Shown here: positions 1 to 7,096 of the stretch, piece by piece
Layout of the letters: every line of letters begins with the position of its first letter
How positions within the stretch are numbered: position 1 is the stretch's first letter
Source of the DNA: Planctomycetota bacterium
GTDB taxonomy: Bacteria; Planctomycetota; GCA-002687715; DRQF01
Reading direction: 5' to 3'
Assembly (NCBI GenBank): GCA_015485455.1
Contig: WFTN01000046.1
Location: 1 to 10,090, forward strand
Length of the DNA: 10,090 nt
Program-made: the position numbers and the translations under genes
The notes under the pieces: generated by a model
Told to the model about the DNA's origin: nothing
What the model saw: only the letters and a program-made list of their open reading frames with translations
The model's database searches: none

Positions 1-1070
1 GCACAGGCTACGACTTCCGGATCGGTACAGTAAATACGAGCCACAAACTCAGGGAAGAAGACAAAGAATAGACCCGAGCAAAGCATGAAACTCGTCGCCA
101 TTGCCATGGCGATTTTTGATGAATACCGGGCCCTTTCCAAGTCCCCAGCGCCAATGGCATTTCCTACCCGCGTCGAAACCGCAGCGCCCACACCAACGGG
201 TATCATGAACACCAAACTCGCTACGTTCAAGGTCACCTGATTGGCAGAGACTTCCGTCACCCCTTTTGCTCCCATAATAAAACCGATGGCATTAAAAACC
301 CCGGCTTCCAGGGATATCTGAAGGGAAAGAGGTAGCCCCAAAGCCAACAAGGCCTTATAACCGCGACGGGATCCACCGGCAGAATCCATGCGCCAAAGCG
401 GTAGCCAATGTCGGCGGGCGAAATAAGCGAAGCTGACGATCAGAAGCGTTCGAGAGAATGCCGTGGTAACAGCGGAGCCAGCCAAACCCATTTCGGGCAA
501 TCCCCCATGGCCCCAAATCAACAGCCAATTTCCCAGGGCATTCACCGCATTGCCAACGAGGGTAGCCTTGACCAAAGGGGCCAAAATGCTCATTGCTTGG
601 AGCGTTTGCCGCAGGACGATGGTGAACAAGAAACCCAAGTTACCCCATGACACGATGCGAATATAGCAAGTCGCTGGCCCAATCAATGATTCCTCTTGGC
701 GGAGCAAACGCAAGATCGGTTCAGCTGCGCACCACATCACAACGGACGACAAAATGGTCAAGATGAATGCGACCACCAAGCCATGCTTGAAATGGGCTGC
801 TACCGCTTTGCTCCGGCCAGCCCCATGGGCTTGGGTCAAGAGTGGATCGAGTCCCATCAGAAGACCAAAGCCCATCAATAGAATCATCATCGAAAAAAGG
901 TGCCCGATGCCAGCGGCAGCTAAGGCAGAAGCGGAGAAGTGCCCAAGCATCATTGTGTCGACAACACCAAAGGACATGAGGCCGAGTTGAACCACCACCA
1001 CAGGAGCCGCCAATGAAGCCATGGCGCGCAATTCAGCACGCCATGGTTCTTTGTCAGTTTGATGGGTCAT
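1..1070 (-). CDS. MATE-family multidrug/Na+ efflux transporter, C-terminus beyond window
   Basis: Reading leftwards from an ATG at 1068-1070, an open frame of 356 codons continues off the left edge, so the last part of the protein (MATE proteins usually have about 450 residues) is missing. The start is supported by AGAAGGA about 9 bases upstream. The N-terminus is a short polar stretch (MTHQTDKEPWRAELRAM) followed by many hydrophobic segments. The first, with APVVVVQLGLMSFGVVDTMM and then LGHFSASALAAAGIG, is typical of the first MatE domain; a second copy begins around GLPLSLQISLEAGVF with EVSANQVTLNVASLVFMIP and GVGAAVSTRVGNAIGAGD. This pseudo-repeat is the hallmark of NorM-like transporters, which export cationic drugs or metabolites across the inner membrane using a Na+ or H+ gradient. 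The substrate cannot be told. It lies 84 bases downstream of the isocitrate dehydrogenase gene on the same strand. Confidence 0.93.
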   Translation of the reverse strand, partial: MTHQTDKEPWRAELRAMASLAAPVVVVQLGLMSFGVVDTMMLGHFSASALAAAGIGHLFSMMILLMGFGLLMGLDPLLTQAHGAGRSKAVAAHFKHGLVVAFILTILSSVVMWCAAEPILRLLRQEESLIGPATCYIRIVSWGNLGFLFTIVLRQTLQAMSILAPLVKATLVGNAVNALGNWLLIWGHGGLPEMGLAGSAVTTAFSRTLLIVSFAYFARRHWLPLWRMDSAGGSRRGYKALLALGLPLSLQISLEAGVFNAIGFIMGAKGVTEVSANQVTLNVASLVFMIPVGVGAAVSTRVGNAIGAGDLERARYSSKIAMAMATSFMLCSGLFFVFFPEFVARIYCTDPEVVAC

Positions 1071-1154
1071 ATGCGTGTTCCTTCTTTTTATCCCGAAGAA
1101 CAAGATATGCAGAAAGACACGTCAGCCAAATGAGGCGAGTGAAGATGCCTCTAT

Positions 1155-2186
1155 CTAGATCGCCGCAACCCGGGTGGCCAGGGCATCAGCAAATTCTTTT
1201 GTGCCCAGATTGCCGCCCAAATCCCGGGTTTTCTCCCCTGCTTTGAGGGCCTCGTTGTAGGCCTGTCTAATCTTCAAACGTGCTTGGAGAAGACTCTCGT
1301 CTCCAGATGTCTCAGCCAAATGACGCAACATCAAAACTGCGCTGGCGAGAAGAGCCAGAGGATTCGCCAAGTTCTGCCCGGCAATATCTGGAGCAGACCC
1401 GTGAACAGCTTCAAAGACAGCCTGTCCGTCACCGAAGTTCGCACCTGGCGTCACACCCAAGCCACCGACCAAACCAGAACACAGATCAGAAACGACATCA
1501 CCATAGAGGTTTTCGCACAACAGGATGTCGAAGTTCTTTGGCTCTTGAACAAGGCGCATACACCCGGCATCAATGATGACCTCTTCATACTCGATATCGT
1601 CATACTCTTCCTCGTGTACTTTTTGAGCACACTTGAGAAAGAGACCATCCGACAGCTTCATGATATTCGCTTTGTGAAATGCCGTCACTTTCTTGCGATC
1701 ACGTGTTCGGGCGTAGTGAAAAGCAAAACGAGCGATGCGCTCGCAAGCCTGTTCGGTGGCGACTTTGATGGACGTAACCACACCATCAGTAATCTTATTC
1801 TCGATACCCGAATATAAGCCCTCTGTATTCTCTCGAACCACGACAATGTCAACATCGTCATAGCGCGTCTTGATGCCGTCCAAAGAGCGGACTGGTCGCA
1901 CAGCACCATAGAGGTTCAAGGTCTTCCGCAGGGCCACATTCACGGAGGAAAACCCACCGCCGATGGGTGTGGTACATGGTCCTTTGAGCGCGATTCCATA
2001 TTCACGAATCGCGTCTACTGTCTCCGGGGGCAAGACGACCTCGCTACCCCGATCAACAGCCCCAAGTCCAGCGTGGCGTTCAATCCACTTAATGTCCGCC
2101 CCCGCTGCGGCGAGAACAGTTTTGACCGCGGAACAAACTTCTGGGCCAATTCCATCTCCGGGAATCAAGACGATATTGTGCTGCAT
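1155..2186 (-). CDS. NAD-dependent isocitrate dehydrogenase
   Basis: A 343-residue member of the isocitrate/isopropylmalate dehydrogenase family, which oxidatively decarboxylates isocitrate to 2-oxoglutarate in the TCA cycle. Visible motifs are IPGDGIGPE near the N-terminus (residues 8-16), the substrate-binding SSVN followed by ALRKTLNLYG (80-95), the catalytic Tyr in NTEGLYSGIE (about 125), the catalytic Lys in AFHKANIMK (172), and metal-binding aspartates in IIDAGCM (206) and NLYGDVVSD (230, 234). APDIAGQNLANP (from 265) has Asp-Ile where NADP enzymes such as E. coli Icd have Lys-Tyr, which points to NAD. SSVN plus ALRK...LYG separates it from LeuB and makes it like mitochondrial IDH3-alpha. 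The frame can be opened at a GTG at 2201, but ATG at 2184-2186 is preceded by GGAG nine bases upstream, so I chose it. Length is normal for the short, Thermus/IDH3-like NAD enzymes. A homoisocitrate or tartrate dehydrogenase is the less likely alternative. Confidence 0.9.
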   Translation of the reverse strand: MQHNIVLIPGDGIGPEVCSAVKTVLAAAGADIKWIERHAGLGAVDRGSEVVLPPETVDAIREYGIALKGPCTTPIGGGFSSVNVALRKTLNLYGAVRPVRSLDGIKTRYDDVDIVVVRENTEGLYSGIENKITDGVVTSIKVATEQACERIARFAFHYARTRDRKKVTAFHKANIMKLSDGLFLKCAQKVHEEEYDDIEYEEVIIDAGCMRLVQEPKNFDILLCENLYGDVVSDLCSGLVGGLGVTPGANFGDGQAVFEAVHGSAPDIAGQNLANPLALLASAVLMLRHLAETSGDESLLQARLKIRQAYNEALKAGEKTRDLGGNLGTKEFADALATRVAAI

Positions 2187-2290
2187 TTCGGTGAACTCCA
2201 CTCAATAATTTGCTTCGGATCATAGCAAAGAGCGAAGAATTCAAAAGTCAGGATGAAGGCATACAGATCAGCGTGGTGGTCTGTTCAACC

Positions 2291-2725
2291 TCAGCAAAGT
2301 ACCCCCTTCGCTTTCATCTTGACCGCATAAAAAACCAACAAGATCTGAATCAAGGCAATAGCAATCGTCATATAGAGAGCTGCACCAGCCCCCATGATCT
2401 TGCCGCCATCAGCCAGGACAAAATTACGGAAGAAAGAAATGGTCATGGCAATCAACCCGAGAGTGAATATTTCGACTGCGATTCTCTTCCTCATCAGGAG
2501 GAGAATCGATGCCAAGAATGCGGCAAAAACCGCAACTGCCCAAGACGCAATCGCCCAACTTGGCATGGCGTCCAGAAAAACGACGTGCTCGGAAGTGAGC
2601 TGTTCCATGTAGCCTTCGTCACGTTTATTTGTCATGACGAAATCAAAAACACCGCCCGAGTTCCACAATACGGCCAGGATACCGACAATCCACAAGTGGA
2701 TTGGCGTTTTCAGATTCTCTTTCAT
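2291..2725 (-). CDS. small four-helix integral membrane protein, unknown function
   Basis: A 144-residue protein with four predicted membrane segments at about 11-30, 54-77, 83-104 and 112-136, separated by short charged loops; the C-terminus (VKMKAKGVLC) is basic. The first helix runs into WNSGGVFDFVMTNKRD and the second begins at MPSWAIASWAVAVFAAF. This layout recalls a family of small bacterial membrane proteins often labelled 'sugar transporter' or hypothetical, though I cannot name a family with certainty and no transport motif is visible. The frame stays open upstream to 2839, but ATG at 2725 follows GAGGAAC at close spacing and the added upstream residues look non-coding (Cys, Arg and Ser-rich, no helix), so the shorter form is preferred. 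It lies 104 bases upstream of the isocitrate dehydrogenase start on the same strand and is divergent from the DUF454 gene. Confidence 0.75.
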   Translation of the reverse strand: MKENLKTPIHLWIVGILAVLWNSGGVFDFVMTNKRDEGYMEQLTSEHVVFLDAMPSWAIASWAVAVFAAFLASILLLMRKRIAVEIFTLGLIAMTISFFRNFVLADGGKIMGAGAALYMTIAIALIQILLVFYAVKMKAKGVLC

Positions 2726-2994
2726 TTGTTCCTCACAATTTCTTTCCCTTTGCGACAAGGAGCACGAACGGCCCATTTTTCTAACGGACGAACAGGCTAA
2801 GGGATTTTCCCCAGAATGTCGAAAATGAAGAATTGGCAAAGACTCAGCCCTGGGCTTCGTTCAGGGGACGTGGCAAGATGAGTGGCACATGTTTCCCAAG
2901 TGTCTAGGAGCGGAATCAAAGCGTGAAAACGAAGGGCCCTTCCGAACAATCGTCCACCCCACCCGTCCGACGGGCCACAGGAGGCCCTTTGGAA

Positions 2995-3408
2995 ATGAGG
3001 ACGGCCAGCCCTCAGACACAGAAGTCATCAGAACAGAAACCCCCACACATACTTCTGCAAAAGTACTTGGGCATCTTTCTCGTCGGATTAGCAGCTTTAG
3101 GGGTACTCCTCCCGGTTCTGCCAACCACTCCCTTTCTTCTCTTGGCGGCCCGGTGCTTTTCTAAATCGTCGAACCGTTGGCACGATTGGCTCATGCGAAA
3201 CAAAACTTTCGGCAGCCTAATTCGGAATTGGGAAGAACGTCAATGCATATCGAGGCGCACAAAGTTGGTCGCCACTTCAAGCGTCTGCCTGGTTGGAACC
3301 TATACAGTGGTCTTTGCTTTGGTAAACACTTACGCACAAGTGGCAACAGCCGCCTTGCTCATCTACGCCTTGGTCTTCATTTGCCGTCTATCCGTTTGCG
3401 AAGACTAA
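2995..3408 (+). CDS. ybaN: YbaN/DUF454 family inner-membrane protein
   Basis: A 137-residue protein matching the YbaN (DUF454) family, small inner-membrane proteins of unknown biochemical role. The diagnostic block is the first membrane helix plus motif, KYLGIFLVGLAALGVLLP then VLPTTPFLLLAARCF with SKSS (residues about 23-59). It is followed by the amphipathic stretch WHDWLMRNKTFGSLIRNWEE and two closing hydrophobic segments (about 91-111 and 115-131). The start chosen is ATG 2995, which has a perfect AGGAGG at 2979-2984, ten bases upstream. An in-frame GTG at 2923 (AGGAG at 2906-2910) would add 24 residues of low-complexity polar sequence and cannot be excluded. The gene converges on cutC with only 7 bases between the stop codons and no obvious hairpin terminator between them. 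Confidence 0.88.
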   Translation: MRTASPQTQKSSEQKPPHILLQKYLGIFLVGLAALGVLLPVLPTTPFLLLAARCFSKSSNRWHDWLMRNKTFGSLIRNWEERQCISRRTKLVATSSVCLVGTYTVVFALVNTYAQVATAALLIYALVFICRLSVCED

Positions 3409-3415
3409 GCCAGAC

Positions 3416-4165
3416 TCAAGCCGACAAGGACTGCCAAATGGCGGCCACGGCTTCTCCCCGACTATGAACCACGGAAATTCCCGTCTCTTGAACTAAGGCC
3501 GCCACATGGTCTCCCCGAATACGGCCAGCCCCGATGATTTCAATCAGGTCACCTGCTACAGAAACCAGTCGCCGAAGACCACAACGTCCCTCCCAAGCGG
3601 TTTCAGCCCCACCGGCTGTGAGAACACGCTTAACACCCGACTCTATGAGAAACTCAAGCTCCCTGGGAGGGTCGGCCACCAAATCAAAGGCTTTGTGAAA
3701 GGTGACAGGCAACCCGAAACTGGCGGTCATGAGTTCATCAAGGGCTCTTTTGTCGATAGAGCCATCATGATTCAAGGCACCAAAGACAAATCCCGAAACC
3801 CCCAAACGCTCACAAACAGCCATATCTTTTTGCATCTCTGAGAGCTCTTGAGACTCCAGGTGAAAAGGGCCTGGACGAGGGCGGATCATGACAACAACGG
3901 GAACGTCCACCCCTTGGATGACTTCGGCTACAAGGGCGGACGAAGGCGTTAATCCCCCCACACTCAGATGACTACAGAGCTCAAGGCGATGGGCACCTCC
4001 AGCAACGGCTTCTCGTGCTTGTGCCAAGCTTGTGACGCATCCCTCGATCATAGTGGATGGGCCCGCCGGGTGATCGTCTTCATCATTGCTGGCTTCTTGG
4101 TTCACGTCACAAGATCTCGAATGGGCCACTGAGGAGACGATCGTCCCTCTCCCCGTGATTCCCAT
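3416..4165 (-). CDS. cutC: CutC family protein (copper homeostasis-type TIM barrel)
   Basis: A 249-residue protein whose residues from about 39 onward match CutC, a TIM-barrel family named for copper homeostasis in E. coli although its direct role in copper handling is disputed. Family motifs in order are GGAHRLELCSHLSVGGLTPS (about 56-75), VVMIRPRPGPFH (91-102), GFVFGALNHDGSID (125-138), PVTFHKAFDL (153-162), GVKRVLTAGGAETAWEG (177-193) and IIGAGRIR (210-217) with VVHSRGE near the end. Two starts compete. ATG 4165 has GGAGG six bases upstream (complement of about 4172-4176) and gives a 38-residue hydrophilic N-terminal extension. ATG 4051 begins exactly where typical CutC proteins begin (MIEGCVTS) but has no ribosome-binding site. 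I chose the longer form on that evidence. Its start is 25 bases after the stop of the PhnA-like gene, so co-transcription is likely. Confidence 0.9.
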   Translation of the reverse strand: MGITGRGTIVSSVAHSRSCDVNQEASNDEDDHPAGPSTMIEGCVTSLAQAREAVAGGAHRLELCSHLSVGGLTPSSALVAEVIQGVDVPVVVMIRPRPGPFHLESQELSEMQKDMAVCERLGVSGFVFGALNHDGSIDKRALDELMTASFGLPVTFHKAFDLVADPPRELEFLIESGVKRVLTAGGAETAWEGRCGLRRLVSVAGDLIEIIGAGRIRGDHVAALVQETGISVVHSRGEAVAAIWQSLSA

Positions 4166-4190
4166 TACCTGCCTCCAGGGAAGAACACCC

Positions 4191-4532
4191 TCAAGTTTTC
4201 TTCACAAACTCCGACTTCAGTTGCATGGCTCCAACCCCAGGAACCTTGCAATCGATATCATGATCGCCGTCGACCAAACGAATATTCTTCACCTTAGTGC
4301 CTACTTTGACAACCCCAGACGAACCCCGGATTTTTAAGTCTTTGATGACAGTAATCGTGTCGCCGTTTTGCAAAACATTGCCAACAGCATCCCGAACGAC
4401 GGTCTCGGTTTCCTGTTCTTTTTCGCTGCTGGTATCGGTCCATTCGTGGGCGCACTCGGGGCAAACGAACAGCTCCCGATCAACATAGGTAAATTCCGAA
4501 TCGCATTCCGGGCACTTGGGGAGATCACTCAT
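4191..4532 (-). CDS. yjdM: PhnA/YjdM family zinc-ribbon protein
   Basis: A 113-residue cytoplasmic protein with two parts. An N-terminal zinc ribbon has CPEC at residues 7-10 and CPECAHEW at 24-31. The C-terminal PhnA domain contains [40 protein letters not shown] and the closing [21 protein letters not shown]. Length and order are exactly those of E. coli YjdM (formerly PhnA). Despite the 'alkylphosphonate utilization' name, that protein is distinct from phosphonoacetate hydrolase and its role is not established, and there are no phn genes nearby to support a phosphonate function. A GAAAGA about 7 bases upstream is only a weak ribosome-binding site. The cutC start lies 25 bases downstream on the same strand. 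Confidence 0.93.
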   Translation of the reverse strand: MSDLPKCPECDSEFTYVDRELFVCPECAHEWTDTSSEKEQETETVVRDAVGNVLQNGDTITVIKDLKIRGSSGVVKVGTKVKNIRLVDGDHDIDCKVPGVGAMQLKSEFVKKT

Positions 4533-4647
4533 AGGACATCTTTCAATTCTGACTCATTAAACCCGAGAAGCCCCCAATCTCCAGGGGTATTCGGGGCGAC
4601 CCCAAAGTCGTGAGAATGTGCGTTTGACAATTCTCTGGACGAATTCA

Positions 4648-5235
4648 CTACTCTTTCAGCACCATGTCAATACACATCACGGCGCCAATGATCAGCTGGC
4701 GAACTCCGTTCTCGATGGGCACCGACTCTTCAATCTGCAAAATGTAGTTATCGGCGCTGGTGAACAGCTCTTTGCCAAGTCCTGCCCACTTCTTCGTGAC
4801 CCAGGCCAATTCGGCTTCACCAGCCAAGAAACGAAAATTCCACCCGGTCCATTTACCCTTTAACTCGCAGACGGGGACATCGTTCTCGTCCAAAACTTTG
4901 AAGGCACCACCAATCGAGAAGAGCTTCTGCTTAAAACCACCGATAAGGTCGTCGTTTTCATCAAAGACTTCCACCTTCGACAGGAAAAACGAAACGCCAC
5001 GCTTGATGCGCACGACTTGCCTGCCATCCGGCGTCCGTACCTGAATGTCAAAAGGAGTCATTCTCTTGTAGTCAGTAAACCGAAGCATCTTGGTGAAGAA
5101 ACCTAAGGACTCTTCCCGACAATGCATCAGAACTTCGCCATTCTCCGGATCGAAAATGTCAAAGTTATTGGCGGCCTTGAACATGCCAACATGCTCTTTG
5201 ACCAAAAATACGTTCTTACTCAGTAGGTCCTTCAT
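4648..5235 (-). CDS. scramblase/LURP-one-related (LOR) fold protein
   Basis: A 195-residue protein resembling the bacterial branch of the phospholipid scramblase/LOR family, a closed beta-barrel fold (like Tubby) around a C-terminal hydrophobic helix. Supporting features are the alternating short beta-strands with turns (NNFDIFDPENGEVL, VEVFDENDDLIGGF, FKVLDENDVPVCELKGKW), the block GWNFRFLAGEAELAWVTKKW and ADNYILQIEE, and a hydrophobic C-terminal segment, RQLIIGAVMCIDMVL. Bacterial members are of unknown function; eukaryotic relatives bind or move phospholipids, so a membrane-associated role is inference. The frame can be opened from a TTG at 5250, but ATG 5235 has GAGGG eight bases upstream and is preferred. 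It is downstream of the VF530 gene (95-base gap) and upstream of the PhnA-like gene (115-base gap), all on the minus strand. Confidence 0.82.
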   Translation of the reverse strand: MKDLLSKNVFLVKEHVGMFKAANNFDIFDPENGEVLMHCREESLGFFTKMLRFTDYKRMTPFDIQVRTPDGRQVVRIKRGVSFFLSKVEVFDENDDLIGGFKQKLFSIGGAFKVLDENDVPVCELKGKWTGWNFRFLAGEAELAWVTKKWAGLGKELFTSADNYILQIEESVPIENGVRQLIIGAVMCIDMVLKE

Positions 5236-5330
5236 CGGGAGATCCCTCAATCTTTCTCAATGCCAAAGCGGCTGTGGATCGAGATCCTACTCGAACGAGG
5301 CCCATTGGGCCATCCAGCAAGATTCCTTGG

Positions 5331-5564
5331 TCACGGAGACTCAAAGTCTTCTTTGCAGGCCAAGTAGAGTTCCTCCACCTTGTCTCTGGCCCAAGGCGTC
5401 CGCCTCAAGAATTTCAAGCTCGACTTAATCGAGGGATCTGTATTGAAGCAATTGACCCGGATAATGTCCCCAAGTTCTTCCCAGCCCAAGTGATCCACAA
5501 GTTCCGTCAGGAGAGTCTCCAAAGTAATGCCGTGGAGAGGATTATTGGGTTGTTCTTCAGCCAT
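5331..5564 (-). CDS. VF530/DUF2132 family small protein
   Basis: A 77-residue protein that matches the VF530 (DUF2132) family over nearly its full length. The conserved landmarks are [19 protein letters not shown] (residues 7-25), [15 protein letters not shown] (27-41) and [18 protein letters not shown] (43-60) followed by KVEELYL. The family is widespread in proteobacteria and other phyla as a compact all-helical domain, sometimes described as DNA-binding by structural similarity; the biological role is unknown. ATG 5564 gives the usual family N-terminus ([12 protein letters not shown]). ATG 5579 would add five residues (MVQIL). Neither has a good Shine-Dalgarno, so the choice rests on family length. 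It could be the first gene of the minus-strand series running to cutC. Confidence 0.92.
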   Translation of the reverse strand: MAEEQPNNPLHGITLETLLTELVDHLGWEELGDIIRVNCFNTDPSIKSSLKFLRRTPWARDKVEELYLACKEDFESP

Positions 5565-5594
5565 GAGGATCTGGACCATATGAGGTTACATCAA

Positions 5595-5624
5595 GATATA
5601 TTTCTACTGAAAGATAGTGCTAAA
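5595..5624 (-). promoter_or_regulatory. possible sigma70-type promoter for the VF530 gene
   Basis: On the minus strand TTTAGC (complement of 5619-5624) and TATATC (complement of 5595-5600) are separated by 18 bases in an AT-rich patch. A transcript would start about 5588, leaving a short leader to the ATG at 5564. The -35 match is poor (3 of 6) and the -10 moderate (4 of 6), so this is a weak call. Confidence 0.25.
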
Positions 5625-6040
5625 CAGAGCTTGAGGAAAGAGAGAAGAAGCAATTCCTCTAGACCACTCCTAACATGTTTCAGCAAAAAATGACGGCGGC
5701 GTGGACCCTGAGGCATCCACCAGCGTGTCCATGGTCCGATTTTCCTACCTTGCGAAAAACAGCCCTCGCTGATGATGTTCGCCAATAAGAGCCACGCCAC
5801 ACGTCGATCGTGAACCAACCCCAAAAAGCCCTTCCCCTGACGATGCCATTGGCAACTCAAAGCCCATCAAGGCTGGTTCTTTTCTCCTGATGCTGAGGTG
5901 CAAACGCAATCGACGTGCCATCCCCGAGAATGATGCAGGATGAGTCTGAGAGGGCCAGGAGGTCGTTCGCCCCCATCCTGACCCGGTTTCCCAAGGCAAA
6001 ATCCAACTCTTCCAGATCATTTCATTACCGGGAGGTAACG
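5625..6040. other. region without a convincing gene
   Basis: The minus-strand frames that stay open here (5591-5860 and 5745-6053) translate to Trp-, Arg- and Pro-rich sequence without any family character and without ribosome-binding sites, so I do not call them. A third minus-strand frame is more protein-like. Between 5976 and 5857 it encodes 39 residues (MGANDLLALSDSSCIIL, then GDGTSIAFAPQHQEKR) and is open a further 15 codons upstream; a fragment at 5732-5670 (MDTLVDASGSTPPSFF) also looks better than its neighbours. These may be relics of a decayed gene or chance. No repeats or RNA gene are apparent. Confidence 0.4.
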
Positions 6041-6069
6041 AAAAAAGCCCCAACCTGAGGGCTGGGGCT
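6041..6069 (-). terminator. Rho-independent terminator of the secreted-protein gene
   Basis: On the minus strand AGCCCCA (complement of 6063-6069) pairs perfectly with TGGGGCT (complement of 6046-6052) around a 10-base loop and is followed directly by a run of T residues (complement of the A run at 6041-6046). It begins about 24 bases past the stop codon at 6093, the expected place for terminating that gene. Confidence 0.9.
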
Positions 6070-6092
6070 CTGAGATTCGTCCGAAGAGAAAG

Positions 6093-7064
6093 CTACTTCG
6101 TTGCTTTTTTCTCAATCTTCGTTTTTGAGTAAACGTTCAAGATATCAATCTTAACGTCGCCTTTACCACTGATCGTAATGGCCATCTCTTGGGCTTCGAC
6201 CTCAGCATCAATGACAATAGGCCCGGTCATCTTGGAAGCATAGACCCACATATTGTTCACGCCAACGGTCATGGTACCGGTCAATTTCATGGTCAACTCA
6301 GCATCAGCAGCTCCCATGCCACCGCCTCCACCAGGCATCTGGGGAGCACCTTCAATGTTGACGACTATGTCAAACACGCCGCACTCGACACCAAAAACCT
6401 TCTTCTTGGAACGCAATGTTGCAGTGACCTTAACTTTGATGTCGTCCCCCAACATTTTTTGATTCGGGACCATGGCGGTGGCCCGCTCTTGAGGAATCAC
6501 AACAGTCTCACCAACGGTGAACTCGCGTTTCTCAAAAATCACTGTGGCATCAGGGTTCCAGGCACTGCATTTGCCCTCTGGAGCTTCGGCATTCTTCAAG
6601 TATTCCCCTCGTGCCCCCTCAACAGCTTCACCTTCAGCATCCTTAACAGTCACGGCGCCATCAGCGATGGTAAAAGTAAAAGTGTTACCGTTCAGATCGA
6701 ACTGAGAAACAGCGTCTTCTTCCATAGGCTCAGGGAACATGGCAGATTCCATCTTGACGGTGGATACCACGGACTTGTAGGCCACCTTAAACTTGGTGAT
6801 TTTACCATCTTTGGCTTCCAGGATGGTGACCGTCTTGGTTTCCTTCGCATCCATGGCCTGATTCATTTCTTGCTCGCCCATTTCACCCATGGACATCTTC
6901 ATGACCAACTTGGTGTTGCTCGTGGCGCCCTTGGTGACCGTATCCCCAGAGGCCACCTTTTTGGCCGTAAATTTGATAGTTTCCGGTTTCGTCTTGGCTT
7001 CTTGGGCAAATAGCCCAACGGTCAAGACGGAGAACATGGCAAAAGCTGTGACAATACGATTCAT
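6093..7064 (-). CDS. secreted protein of unknown family, Met-rich
   Basis: A 323-residue protein with a clear Sec signal peptide: MNRIVTAFAMFSVLTVGLFA, then QEAK, with likely cleavage near Ala20. The mature part is beta-rich and lysine/glutamate-rich. It has a Met-rich stretch at about 55-72 (KMSMGEMGEQEMNQAM), a segment ending in KITKFKVAYKSV, two cysteines (about 166 and 228), and a Gly run (MPGGGGGMG, about 243-251) that probably links two domains. The pattern 'MKMxM...' followed by a strand that reports on a data-like quantity reminds me loosely of DUF6263-like periplasmic proteins of planctomycetes and relatives, but I cannot assign a family. The upstream ATG at 7076 has no ribosome-binding site, whereas ATG 7064 has GGAG six bases before it. 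It is monocistronic, closed by a strong terminator, and divergent from fusA. Expected location is periplasm or outside. Confidence 0.88.
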   Translation of the reverse strand: MNRIVTAFAMFSVLTVGLFAQEAKTKPETIKFTAKKVASGDTVTKGATSNTKLVMKMSMGEMGEQEMNQAMDAKETKTVTILEAKDGKITKFKVAYKSVVSTVKMESAMFPEPMEEDAVSQFDLNGNTFTFTIADGAVTVKDAEGEAVEGARGEYLKNAEAPEGKCSAWNPDATVIFEKREFTVGETVVIPQERATAMVPNQKMLGDDIKVKVTATLRSKKKVFGVECGVFDIVVNIEGAPQMPGGGGGMGAADAELTMKLTGTMTVGVNNMWVYASKMTGPIVIDAEVEAQEMAITISGKGDVKIDILNVYSKTKIEKKATK

Positions 7065-7081
7065 TTTCTGCTCCATATTTA

Positions 7082-7096
7082 GGCCGTATTTCGGCC
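7082..7096. repeat. short inverted repeat in the leader of the secreted-protein gene
   Basis: GGCCG-TATTT-CGGCC is a perfect 5-base stem with a 5-base loop, 17 bases before the chosen start of the minus-strand gene. It could be a small mRNA hairpin or a dyad operator. No function can be assigned. Confidence 0.35.

Noticed and set aside
1284..1817. Plus-strand frame of 177 codons opposite isocitrate dehydrogenase
   Set aside because: It lies inside the clearly coding minus-strand idh gene and shows no recognisable protein features.
2210..2800. Plus-strand frame of 196 codons opposite the four-helix membrane protein gene
   Set aside because: It is antisense to a frame with four clean membrane helices and a ribosome-binding site; its own sequence is polar and featureless.
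4593..4603. GGGG-CGA-CCCC hairpin between the scramblase-like and PhnA-like genes
   Set aside because: The stem is only four pairs with a three-base loop and has no T run on either strand, so it does not qualify as a terminator.
5745..6053. Minus-strand frame of 102 codons before the terminator
   Set aside because: Its translation is unlike any family (many Trp, Arg and Ser), it runs through the terminator stem region at its start, and has no ribosome-binding site.
6189..7013. Long plus-strand frame of 274 codons opposite the secreted-protein gene
   Set aside because: It is His-, Gly- and Leu-rich with no family character, while the minus strand over the same bases has a signal peptide, ribosome-binding site and terminator. 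It is a shadow frame.
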